Notes: generated by a model not told the origin, from the sequence alone. Shown: positions 1 to 5,970, counted from the first letter of the stretch. The stretch is 7,098 nt of DNA from Spirochaetaceae bacterium (GCA_031271875.1 JAISVD010000217.1:1-7098); one strand, 5' to 3'. Program-made: numbers and translations.

Positions 1-23
1 TCCTGGGAGAGAACTTCGTTCAT
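1..23 (-). CDS. fliM: FliM, flagellar motor switch protein (first 7 codons only)
   Basis: The minus strand reads ATG AAC GAA GTT CTC TCC CAG GA before the window ends, giving MNEVLSQ(D/E). This is the start of the conserved N-terminal FliM peptide (EVLSQ-[DE]-EID...), the segment that binds phosphorylated CheY in the C-ring. The ATG lies 8 bp after the fliL stop. AATAGGG, which overlaps the fliL TAG stop, acts as the ribosome site with about 6 bases of spacing, so the two genes are probably translationally coupled. fliM directly following fliL is the standard spirochaete order. Identification rests on seven residues plus context; the rest of the gene is outside the window. Confidence 0.85.
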
Positions 24-31
24 CTGATACC

Positions 32-586
32 CTATTGCTCAATTACATCAAAATTCAGAAACCGCACATCAAGTATTTTTGATGTACTCAGTATATCATC
101 ATTTATGGCATTGCGTATCTCTATACGCAGCCTGTCCTCATTCTGGGGCCTCAACTCCTCAACGGTTTTTGACATGAAATAACGCCTGAGAAAATCCCTG
201 AGTTCTATTGTCCGCGCAGCGATCTCGCTGGGGGCGGTTTTGTCATCGGGTTTATATCCCAGAGCGATTTCCACGGTAATGCTCGCGGGGATCGGGTCGT
301 TTGACCGCATCCGCATCGTACCGAGAGAGGTATTCCATGAAAGGGGGTCGCTCTTCCCGACGTATTCCGGAGAGACAGGTATAGCTACCTGCTGGCTGGC
401 ATTTTTGTTCAATATATTGAATGTAATGACAACTATTGTAACAATAAGAGCTATGGCGCCGATTACAATCGCTATCCATTTGAGGAGATTGGGAAGAAGT
501 GCGCCCAGACCGCCGCCTTTTTTTCCGGAAGAAGAACCACCGGAATCACTGTCATCCAGGGTTAAATCATCATCATCGTCAGCCAT
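32..586 (-). CDS. fliL: FliL, stator-associated flagellar basal body protein
   Basis: This 184-residue single-pass inner membrane protein sits around the MotA/MotB stators and supports motor output. The N-terminus is cytoplasmic and very acidic (a run of five Asp at residues 3-7, then a Gly/Ser/Lys stretch to about 28). One strongly hydrophobic segment spans about residues 35-58, and the rest is periplasmic. The C-terminal half carries the family pattern: RDFLRRYFMSKTVEEL around 130-145, then RLRIEIRNAIND and the closing ILDVRFLNFDVIEQ. The length is normal for the family. The ATG at 586 follows GAGGA with 6 bases of spacing. It lies 32 bp after motB and 8 bp before fliM, all on one strand. 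The Asp run is encoded by one GAC and four GAT codons, a simple repeat that could vary in length between strains. Confidence 0.95.
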   Translation of the reverse strand: MADDDDDLTLDDSDSGGSSSGKKGGGLGALLPNLLKWIAIVIGAIALIVTIVVITFNILNKNASQQVAIPVSPEYVGKSDPLSWNTSLGTMRMRSNDPIPASITVEIALGYKPDDKTAPSEIAARTIELRDFLRRYFMSKTVEELRPQNEDRLRIEIRNAINDDILSTSKILDVRFLNFDVIEQ

Positions 587-618
587 AATCCATCCTCACT
601 AATTGTAATATAATATCA

Positions 619-1335
619 TTAAAAATGCCCTTCGTCCAGAATGATAATATCTACCCGTCTGTTGTACGCCCGCCCCTCCCGCGTATCATTGGAGAACTTC
701 GGGCGGGTGTCGGCATATCCGGCTACAGAAAACTGTTTTTCATTCACCCCGAAATCTGAAAGATAGTGCAGTATGTTTACGGCACGGCCCGCTGAAAGCT
801 CCCAGTTACTGGGCCAGGCGGCGGGGTCCGTGGGAGTATTGTCCGTGTGTCCCTCTATACGGAACCTGCGGCCTTTCAGATCATCCGAACTGAGGAACTG
901 GGCAAGCCGCAGCAGTGAATCCCGCACACTTTCAATATCGATATCCGCGCTGCCGGAACGGAAAAAGGCGTCAGCGGCAAGGGTTATGACAAGCCCCCGC
1001 TCATCGCTGGTCAGGACGATCCTGTTCGCCTTGATGTCCGGAGCGAAGAGGCTGACCGCCTTGCGGGCCGCAGGTCCCAGGGAGCGTCCCCGTTCCATTG
1101 AAGGCATCCGGTTGATGTTATTACCAAGATTGGCCAGGCTGCCGGGAGAGAGGGAGATACTGCCTCCGATAGGATCGCCGCTGATCGCCGCGATCATCTC
1201 CGCCATCTGGACCGGATCCGCTTCGGAGGGGTTATACAACATGACGAAGAAGCACATCATGAGGGTAACCATGTCCGCATAAGTCGTAATCCATCCGCCG
1301 CCGGCGACGCTTGCTTCCTTCTTTTTTCTGGCCAT
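619..1335 (-). CDS. motB: MotB, stator subunit with peptidoglycan-binding OmpA-like domain
   Basis: This 238-residue stator subunit conducts ions with MotA and anchors the stator to the cell wall. It has a basic cytoplasmic tip (MARKKKE), then one membrane segment at about residues 15-34 containing Asp21 in the motif TYADMVTLMMCFFVML. Asp21 corresponds to the essential ion-carrying Asp32 of E. coli MotB. A plug/linker region follows, then the OmpA/MotB domain from about 105 to 232 with IEGHTDNTP (160-168), NWELSAGRA (177-185) and NRRVDIII (225-232), the peptidoglycan-contact motifs. Cys28, seven residues after the Asp, matches the sodium-type PomB pattern rather than E. coli MotB. The start is set by AAGGA (1344-1348) with 8 bases of spacing, which lies inside the last codons of motA. 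The gap to motA is 4 bp. Confidence 0.97.
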   Translation of the reverse strand: MARKKKEASVAGGGWITTYADMVTLMMCFFVMLYNPSEADPVQMAEMIAAISGDPIGGSISLSPGSLANLGNNINRMPSMERGRSLGPAARKAVSLFAPDIKANRIVLTSDERGLVITLAADAFFRSGSADIDIESVRDSLLRLAQFLSSDDLKGRRFRIEGHTDNTPTDPAAWPSNWELSAGRAVNILHYLSDFGVNEKQFSVAGYADTRPKFSNDTREGRAYNRRVDIIILDEGHF

Positions 1336-1339
1336 ACCG

Positions 1340-2119
1340 TTAATCCTTCAATACGTCGGCTTCTATAGCCTTGCGATCCTTCGGGGTGAGATAAGCAAGC
1401 AGTTTCATCGCAAGGATGCGGGGGTTATCGCCCGCCTGAATGGAGAGAACCCCTTCGATGATCATCTCCTTTGCCGATACTTCAAGGTTGTTATGGTAAC
1501 TCAATTTTCCCGCCATAGGGATAAAAAGCCAGTTCGCCATCAGAGAACCGTACAGGGTCGTAACAAGGGCGACCGCCATGTTGGCGCCCAGAGAACTGGT
1601 GTCCTCCAGGTTCATAAGCATACCGATAAGTCCGATAACCGTACCGAGCATTCCGAATCCCGGGGCGAGGGTCGCCCAGGCGTTTATAACGCTGATCCAG
1701 ACGTTATGGCGGGATTCCATCTGGGAGAGCTCGTTCTCCATCAGATTGCGGATAACCTCACCGTCGGTACCGTCAACAACCAGACGGAGCCCTCTCTTAA
1801 TAAATTCATCATCCAGATCTTCCAGATCCTCTTCAAGAGCGAGGATACCTTCCCGGCGGGCACGCTCGGAGAATGAAACGAGTTTCTGTACCAGCGCTTT
1901 TTCTCCAAAGTTGGGAACCTTGAAGACACGTCCCATGACCTTGAATACCCCGATACAGTTGGAAAGAGGAAAGTTGACATACAGACAAAAATAGGAACCG
2001 CCTCCCGTAATGAATACCGAAGGAATATCGATGAGTCCTCCGAGAGAACCACCAAGAAATGCTCCGATGACAACAACGGTAAAACCTCCAACGATACCAA
2101 TAATCGATGCTATATCCAT
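1340..2119 (-). CDS. motA: MotA, stator ion-channel subunit
   Basis: This 259-residue inner membrane protein forms the stator with MotB and pushes on FliG. Four membrane segments are visible at about residues 4-24, 28-50, 144-170 and 178-202. The cytoplasmic loop holds RREGILALEE, where Arg88 and Glu96 have the spacing of the FliG-interacting Arg90/Glu98 of E. coli MotA. The two conserved prolines are Pro153 (in LAPGFGMLGT) and Pro201 (in NWLFIPMAGK). Thr160, seven residues after the first proline, is at the position that is Thr158 in the sodium motor PomA and Ala180 in E. coli MotA. The start follows GAGGAG, formed by the last two Glu codons of flbD, with 9 bases of spacing. Gaps are 6 bp to flbD and 4 bp to motB, so the three are tightly coupled. 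Confidence 0.97.
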   Translation of the reverse strand: MDIASIIGIVGGFTVVVIGAFLGGSLGGLIDIPSVFITGGGSYFCLYVNFPLSNCIGVFKVMGRVFKVPNFGEKALVQKLVSFSERARREGILALEEDLEDLDDEFIKRGLRLVVDGTDGEVIRNLMENELSQMESRHNVWISVINAWATLAPGFGMLGTVIGLIGMLMNLEDTSSLGANMAVALVTTLYGSLMANWLFIPMAGKLSYHNNLEVSAKEMIIEGVLSIQAGDNPRILAMKLLAYLTPKDRKAIEADVLKD

Positions 2120-2125
2120 TCGTCT

Positions 2126-2323
2126 TTACTCCTCGTTTTTAAATGCGCCAATCCTGCGGCGGTAGGAGATGATCTTTTCTATCATCTCCTCTGGGGAATT
2201 ACGAACCACCAGCTTGCGTCCGGAGAGCATCACCAGTGTCACATCAGGGTTTGTTTCAATGCACTCGATCTGATGAGGATTTATCCAGTAATTCTTTCCG
2301 TCCAGGCGCATTACTTCTATCAT
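2126..2323 (-). CDS. flbD: FlbD, small flagellar motor-power protein
   Basis: This 65-residue protein belongs to the FlbD family, found in spirochaete flagellar operons and called SwrD in Bacillus subtilis, where it raises torque from the MotA/MotB stators. Family features are the opening MIEVMRLDGKNYWINPHQIE, the central IETNPDVTLVMLSG strand pair and the helical EEMIEKIISYRRRI tail. It is cytoplasmic, with no signal or membrane segment. The ATG at 2323 has GGAAGAG (2326-2332) just upstream. It lies directly before motA, as in Treponema and Borrelia, but here it is separated from flgE by 252 bp of hairpin-rich sequence instead of a short gap. The biochemical mode of action is unknown. Confidence 0.93.
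   Translation of the reverse strand: MIEVMRLDGKNYWINPHQIECIETNPDVTLVMLSGRKLVVRNSPEEMIEKIISYRRRIGAFKNEE
2129..2134 (-). promoter_or_regulatory. motA ribosome binding site inside the end of flbD
   Basis: GAGGAG is at once the two final Glu codons of flbD and the Shine-Dalgarno of motA, 9 bases before its ATG. The arrangement couples motA translation to ribosomes finishing flbD. The motB site AAGGA (1344-1348) overlaps the end of motA in the same way. Confidence 0.8.
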
Positions 2324-2332
2324 ATCTCTTCC

Positions 2333-2361
2333 ATTTTCTACACTATCCCTTTGCTAGTCAA
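2333..2361 (-). promoter_or_regulatory. Weak candidate promoter ahead of flbD
   Basis: On the minus strand TTGACT (2356-2361, five of six consensus bases) is followed after 17 bp by GAAAAT (2333-2338, four of six). It lies between the terminator-like hairpin and flbD, where a promoter would be needed if the hairpin stops transcription. The start point would fall near 2326, inside the flbD Shine-Dalgarno, which would give an almost leaderless mRNA. The call is therefore weak. Confidence 0.2.
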
Positions 2362-2458
2362 GGGTGATAAAAACAGAACCGGCGGGGTTCTTTTTTATCA
2401 CTGAAAGAAATTGCTTTGCAATTTCTTCGGAACTGTTCAAGGAACTGATAGGGAGCAT
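2354..2458 (-). CDS. Possible 34-residue ORF inside the flgE-flbD spacer
   Basis: From ATG at 2458 to TAG at 2354 the minus strand encodes a 34-residue peptide beginning MLPISSLNSSEEIAKQFLSV and ending NPAGSVFITLD. It would form a short amphipathic helix followed by a beta-like end, and it is not obviously random. I do not recognise it. There is no good Shine-Dalgarno (only AGAGAGCC upstream), and the frame is open about 20 codons further upstream without a better start. The coding stretch runs through two inverted repeats, including the terminator-like one, which argues that the reading frame may be accidental or a remnant of a degraded gene. Confidence 0.12.
   Translation of the reverse strand: MLPISSLNSSEEIAKQFLSVIKKNPAGSVFITLD
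2364..2401. terminator. Intrinsic-terminator-like hairpin between flgE and flbD (works in both orientations)
   Basis: Arms GAACC (2376-2380) and GGTTC (2386-2390) around a 5-base loop are extended by an A-run and T-run plus GTGAT/ATCAC, giving 16 pairs with one bulged base (2374). On the minus strand the core is followed by TGTTTTTATC; on the plus strand it is followed by TTTTTT. This is the classical layout of a bidirectional rho-independent terminator. No convergent gene faces it, so for this operon it would act as a full or partial stop after flgE. Confidence 0.7.
2405..2427. repeat. Inverted repeat 1 of the spacer array
   Basis: AAGAAATTGC (2405-2414) and its exact complement GCAATTTCTT (2418-2427) are separated by TTT. 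This gives a perfect 10-bp stem with a 3-base loop, 3 bp from the terminator-like hairpin. Confidence 0.85.
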
Positions 2459-2478
2459 TATATCAGGCTCTCTATCAG
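2445..2478. repeat. Inverted repeat 2 of the spacer array, with an alternative fold
   Basis: CTGATAGGGAGC (2445-2456) pairs with GCTCTCTATCAG (2467-2478), 12 positions with one mismatch (2452/2471), around a 10-base loop. The left arm can instead pair through CTGATA (2445-2450) with TATCAG (2461-2466), so two mutually exclusive stems share the same arm. Confidence 0.8.
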
Positions 2479-2481
2479 GGA

Positions 2482-2516
2482 AACAGTGATTTATGCATCG
2501 AGCATAAATCACTGTT
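2482..2516. repeat. Inverted repeat 3 of the spacer array
   Basis: AACAGTGATTTATGC (2482-2496) and GCATAAATCACTGTT (2502-2516) form a perfect 15-bp stem with the 5-base loop ATCGA. No T-run follows, so it is not a terminator on its own. Confidence 0.9.
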
Positions 2517-2529
2517 CACTAAATGGGCA

Positions 2530-2571
2530 GGAATCGCTGAATAATGTCATCGAGACTTATTCAGCGATTCC
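2530..2571. repeat. Inverted repeat 4 of the spacer array, just after the flgE stop
   Basis: GGAATCGCTGAATAA (2530-2544) pairs perfectly with TTATTCAGCGATTCC (2557-2571). After one bulged T (2545) the stem continues with GTC/GAC to an ATCGA loop, giving 18 pairs in all. It begins 4 bases after the flgE stop codon in the transcript, which suits protection of the flgE mRNA 3' end. Confidence 0.9.
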
Positions 2572-2575
2572 CCGG

Positions 2576-3967
2576 TTACCGTTTGAGGTTCAGGACGGTA
2601 TCGAGCAGGGTGTCTGCGGTCTGTATGGTCTTCGAGCTGGCCTGAAAACCGCGCTGGGTTACGATCATGTCGGTAAACTGCTCGGTCAGGTCAACGTTAC
2701 TCATCTCCAGAGCTCCTGCGAGGAGGGTTCCCTTTCCGGCGATACCGGCGGTGTTGATGTTCGCCATACCGGAGTTGTTCGACTCCACATAGGTGTTGTC
2801 CCCGGCCTTCTCGAGTCCGCCCTGATTGGTAAAGCTCGCCAGTGCGATCTGTCCGATGGTGCGGTTGGTGCCGTTGGAGTACACGCCGGTGATGATGCCG
2901 CTGGCATCGATCTTGAAGTTGTCGAGATACCCCATGGCGTAGCCGTCCTGATAGTAGGGCTTGGATGAACTCGCCGACGCGGTCTGGGTGATAGAGTTGA
3001 TCATGCTTCCGATTTCACCCATATTGAGGTTCAGGGCCTGCCGGGTCGGGTTGCCGTCCGCATCGGGATTGGCGCCGGGAACCGCAAAGGAGACCTGCAC
3101 GCCGATCCGCCCTGTCTCGGGGGAAACGTTGCCTGCGGCATCGGTGATCGACGCGAGGGCGCCGTTGTTGTCAAAGGTAAATATAAAGGTGTTCGCTTCG
3201 TTTTCAGTATCGTTGAGACCGACCCGGGTATCTGTGGGAACGCCCTGGGCGGAGGCTACATCGACTTGCGCCTGCCACTGGTTCTCCGTCTCGGGGACCC
3301 GCGTAAAGGTAACGTTCAGCGTATGTTTGTTGCCGAAATCATCGTAGATGTTGAAATCCGTTGCCCAGGTTCCCCTGCGGATATCCTCTTCCGCAGCCCC
3401 TTCAAGTATCTGGGGGGTGCGCTTGTCAAGGTTACAGGAGAAGTTGACATTCTGGGTTGCCCTGGCAGGATCCTTTGTTCCCACAGGGATGATAAGGTCT
3501 TCGGGACTGCTGGCGCTGTTGAGGATCATGGTGCCGTTGACTTCATCGGCCATCCATCCCTGGACTTTGAGTCCGCTGGCGGGATTTACCAGGGTACCGT
3601 CGCTGTCAAGGCCGAAAGCTCCGGCCCGGGAGTAGAAGGTCTCTTCGCCGTTTTTGAGTACAAAGAAGCCGTTTCCCTGAATGGCCATATCGGTGGAGAT
3701 ACCGGTGGTCTGAAGGCTTCCCTGGGTAAAGACGGTGTCGATGCTGGCGATGGTCATGCCCAGTCCCACTTCCTTGGGATTTACGCCGCCGATCTCCTCG
3801 GTGGGTTTTGCCGCGCCGGAAAGCTGCTGGGAGACCATGTCCTGAAAATTGACCCTCCCCCGTTTGAATCCGGTGGTGTTAACATTGGCAACGTTGTTAC
3901 CGATGACGTCCAGACGGGTCTGGTGATTCTGCATTCCGGATACACCGGAGTAAAGTGAACGCATCAT
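2576..3967 (-). CDS. flgE: FlgE, flagellar hook protein (lysinoalanine cross-linking spirochaete type)
   Basis: This 463-residue protein polymerises into the hook joining motor and filament. The N-terminal rod/hook motif is at residues 1-35 (SLYSGVSGMQNHQ, then NNVANVNTTGFK). Central FlgE domains follow, and the C-terminal helix ends DMIVTQRGFQASSKTIQTAD...LLDTVLNLKR. The length is the same as that of Treponema denticola FlgE as I recall it. Lys165 (in PVGTK) and Cys178 (in NFSC), followed by Asn179, fall at the positions of the residues that form the covalent lysinoalanine cross-link between hook subunits in that species. Start: two ATGs in tandem (3967, 3964). GAGGG (3976-3980) overlaps the flgD TGA stop and lies 8 bases from the first ATG, so 3967 is preferred. 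It is followed in the transcript by the hairpin array. Confidence 0.98.
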   Translation of the reverse strand: MMRSLYSGVSGMQNHQTRLDVIGNNVANVNTTGFKRGRVNFQDMVSQQLSGAAKPTEEIGGVNPKEVGLGMTIASIDTVFTQGSLQTTGISTDMAIQGNGFFVLKNGEETFYSRAGAFGLDSDGTLVNPASGLKVQGWMADEVNGTMILNSASSPEDLIIPVGTKDPARATQNVNFSCNLDKRTPQILEGAAEEDIRRGTWATDFNIYDDFGNKHTLNVTFTRVPETENQWQAQVDVASAQGVPTDTRVGLNDTENEANTFIFTFDNNGALASITDAAGNVSPETGRIGVQVSFAVPGANPDADGNPTRQALNLNMGEIGSMINSITQTASASSSKPYYQDGYAMGYLDNFKIDASGIITGVYSNGTNRTIGQIALASFTNQGGLEKAGDNTYVESNNSGMANINTAGIAGKGTLLAGALEMSNVDLTEQFTDMIVTQRGFQASSKTIQTADTLLDTVLNLKR

Positions 3968-3978
3968 ATTCTATACCC

Positions 3979-4419
3979 TCAATTATCGTAAATTGTTGCA
4001 ATCTCTGACATATTATAGAAACTGCCGTTTACCCTGACCCGGGGAGTTTCTCCCCTGACCGCAGCCTCTACAATACCTGTAATGGTCTCGTCCCCGTGGT
4101 TGATGTCAACGGTTTTGCCGAGATATTCGGTTGAACGGGCATCGGTAAGTACCGAGGCGAGTTTGGTGAATTCAGTGTTCATGTTGGTCATCTGCTCCAG
4201 GCTGGAGAACTGGGCCATCTGCGCAATGAATTCGGTGTTTTCCAGCGGACTCAAGGGGTCCTGATTTGCCAGCTGCGTTAAAAGCAGTTTGAGAAAATCA
4301 TCCTTCCCCAGTTCCTGTTTTGCAACACGTCCGTTTGCCGCAAGTGACTTATTATGATTGTTGACCTTTGTTTCAACATCAAGCCGCTCCAGCGGACTCA
4401 TATTAACCGACATATCCAT
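3979..4419 (-). CDS. flgD: FlgD, hook-capping (hook assembly scaffold) protein
   Basis: FlgD caps the growing hook and lets FlgE subunits add. The conserved core is at residues 38-77: GKDDFLKLLLTQLANQDPLS, then ENTEFIAQMAQFSSLEQM. The C-terminal part is short and retains the GKTVD...VRVNG beta segment. At 146 residues it is much shorter than enteric FlgD (about 230), as is usual for spirochaetes. Start choice: a GTG at 4428 would add three residues, but it overlaps the Shine-Dalgarno AGAGG (4428-4432). The ATG at 4419 is 8 bases from that site and is preferred; a third option at 4413 is too far. The flgE start follows after 11 bp. Confidence 0.95.
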   Translation of the reverse strand: MDMSVNMSPLERLDVETKVNNHNKSLAANGRVAKQELGKDDFLKLLLTQLANQDPLSPLENTEFIAQMAQFSSLEQMTNMNTEFTKLASVLTDARSTEYLGKTVDINHGDETITGIVEAAVRGETPRVRVNGSFYNMSEIATIYDN

Positions 4420-4427
4420 CTTTAACA

Positions 4428-4432
4428 CCTCT
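4428..4432 (-). promoter_or_regulatory. flgD ribosome binding site that decides the start
   Basis: AGAGG on the minus strand is followed by 8 bases and the ATG at 4419. The in-frame GTG at 4428 shares a base with this site and cannot use it, so the shorter protein is the likely product. Confidence 0.7.
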
Positions 4433-4454
4433 ACTTATTTCTGTCCAACCGGAA

Positions 4455-4479
4455 GCGGAAAGCCCGAAGGGATTTCCGC
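4455..4479 (-). ncRNA. mRNA hairpin with UUCG loop between fliK and flgD
   Basis: On the minus strand GCGGAAA and TTTCCGC form a 7-bp stem. After one mismatch, CCC TTC GGG closes it, which is a C(UUCG)G tetraloop, one of the most stable RNA caps. It lies in the 90-bp gap between fliK and flgD. No T-run follows, so it is not a terminator. It is probably an mRNA stability or processing element. It is a cis element of the operon transcript, not a separate RNA gene. Confidence 0.55.
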
Positions 4480-4509
4480 ACACCTCTCTATGTATCCGTA
4501 ATTATGCAA

Positions 4510-5931
4510 TTATGCCAGAACATCGATCTCCGACCGGAACCAATTGCCGTACCCGGCTTCCTCACCCGCCGTATCGGCGGAAAGTACCGACGCATCATAG
4601 AACGGCGCCCGGGGATTCCCCTCGCGGCCGCCGCCGCTCTGTTCGCCGCTCCCTGAAGCGAGGGAGAGTTCGAACCCGGCATTCTCAAATCCTCCGGCGA
4701 TAAAAGCGTCGCGCAGCTCCTGAAGACTGCTGCGAAAAGCCTGAAAAGCCTCTTCGGTGGCAACCACAATGCGTCCGCTTATTATTTTGTCGGTCAGTTC
4801 CATATTGATCTTGACATTTCCGAGCTCTTCCGGGTGCAAAGTTAAGCGGATTGATCCCGAATTGTTGTCCCGCAGTATGATTGAGCCGGTTTTTACGAGT
4901 TCACCTGCGTTGTTCTGCAATTCATCCGCGAGCATCGAGGAAAAAACCGTCTTTGTACTGCGGCTTTCAGCGCCTTCGGATATCCCGCCGGTACTGTCCT
5001 GTCCGGGAAGAGAGAAGGAAAGGCTCATGTCGGCGGTGCCGTCGCCGTTGACAGTGGAAGTGACCCGGCCCGCGGCGCCGTCATTGACGAGTGCCGTGCG
5101 CTCGTCACGAACCTCGATAACTGTCCGTCCGTCGCGGTTCTGCCTGTCCGCCTTTTTTACGTTCCCTGAGTTTTCAAGCCCTGCATTTTCAGCCCCTTGA
5201 GCGGCAATAACAGGAGCTGCTGAGGTATCATGGGAACCGCCGATAACAGGAACATCCCCGGATACATCTGTTTCCCGCTTCTTTTCACTTCCTTCGGCGG
5301 AGGCGGTCTTTTTTCCGCGGAGAGCATCGGTTTTCTCATCCGTAAGGGAACCGCTTTCATCAGCGATACCTGCGGCGGAGACACGGACTTCCGCTTCGGA
5401 AATCTCTGCCGGGGGATAGCCGGGAAGAGATCCTTCATCCGTCGCCTCAAATCCGGCTTCCCGGAGGGACAGAGCTCCGTTGTCAGTGTCAGTGGTCAGA
5501 GAAACGTCCCCGGCAGTTTCCGCTGCCATGTTTCCGGCGAAATCCTGAACAGCTGTGTCCCCCGAGGGGCCGCCGGCCCCGGACGCATCCACCTGAGGCA
5601 TCTCTCCGCCGGAGAGGATGGCTGAATAGCTCTGTCCCCGGATACCGTCAGGTACTTCAGAGGCCTCTCCGGAACTTCCCGGAACGCGGGTGTCCTGAGA
5701 GTGTACTTCATCTGAGGCGGAAGCGGTGTCCCTGCCGGCGCTTTCACGGGGGGCTCCCTCTTTCTGAACAGCATTGCCGTTTCCCGCACTGTCAGAATGG
5801 CGGACATCATCCTTCTGTGCGGCCTCGAACGCCGCCTGAAAGGAATTTCCGTCTCTGCTGGGAGAGGAAGATGGAGAGTTTGTCTGTACAGTGTCGATTT
5901 GTGGCGGCAGAATATGGATTGCCTGCATCAC
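4510..5931 (-). CDS. fliK: FliK, flagellar hook-length control protein (Treponema Tap1, Borrelia FlbC)
   Basis: This 473-residue secreted ruler sets hook length and switches export from hook to filament substrates. The first 320 or so residues are low-complexity, rich in Gly, Ala, Ser, Asp and Glu, and probably unstructured, as is typical of the ruler part. The C-terminal hook-length domain spans about residues 335-425. Its signature is SIRLTLHPEELGNVKINMEL, followed by GRIVVATEEAFQAFRSSLQE and a last helix and strand, the region that acts on FlhB. A Gly-rich tail of 45 residues follows. Start: GTG at 5931 is 9 bases from GGAGG (5941-5945); the adjacent ATG at 5928 is 12 bases away and is an alternative. 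Position between flbB and flgD matches Treponema tap1. The N-terminal part is expected to diverge quickly between species. Confidence 0.93.
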   Translation of the reverse strand: MMQAIHILPPQIDTVQTNSPSSSPSRDGNSFQAAFEAAQKDDVRHSDSAGNGNAVQKEGAPRESAGRDTASASDEVHSQDTRVPGSSGEASEVPDGIRGQSYSAILSGGEMPQVDASGAGGPSGDTAVQDFAGNMAAETAGDVSLTTDTDNGALSLREAGFEATDEGSLPGYPPAEISEAEVRVSAAGIADESGSLTDEKTDALRGKKTASAEGSEKKRETDVSGDVPVIGGSHDTSAAPVIAAQGAENAGLENSGNVKKADRQNRDGRTVIEVRDERTALVNDGAAGRVTSTVNGDGTADMSLSFSLPGQDSTGGISEGAESRSTKTVFSSMLADELQNNAGELVKTGSIILRDNNSGSIRLTLHPEELGNVKINMELTDKIISGRIVVATEEAFQAFRSSLQELRDAFIAGGFENAGFELSLASGSGEQSGGGREGNPRAPFYDASVLSADTAGEEAGYGNWFRSEIDVLA

Positions 5932-5940
5932 GTGCGCGTA

Positions 5941-5945
5941 CCTCC
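5941..5945 (-). promoter_or_regulatory. fliK ribosome binding site
   Basis: GGAGG lies 9 bases before GTG (5931) and 12 before ATG (5928). The spacing slightly favours the GTG start; the proteins differ by one residue only. Confidence 0.65.
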
Positions 5946-5970
5946 AGTTTCGTCAATACGCGCAACGCTG

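Noticed and set aside
2405..2571. Integron attC sites or a CRISPR array as explanation of the spacer
   Set aside because: No repeated unit with regular spacers exists, and the arm sequences are unrelated. I see no GTTRRRY/RYYYAAC pairs flanking the hairpins as attC sites need.
2411..2968. Plus-strand open frame covering the hairpin spacer and the flgE 3' end
   Set aside because: It begins with TTG inside a hairpin, most of it is antisense to flgE, and no ribosome site or protein family features are seen.
3266..3958. Long plus-strand open frame (about 230 codons) opposite flgE
   Set aside because: It is antisense to a clear FlgE, has no recognisable motif, and such long antisense frames are expected in GC-richer codons.
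5230..5625. Plus-strand frame opposite fliK
   Set aside because: It is antisense to the low-complexity part of fliK, without a ribosome site or known motif.
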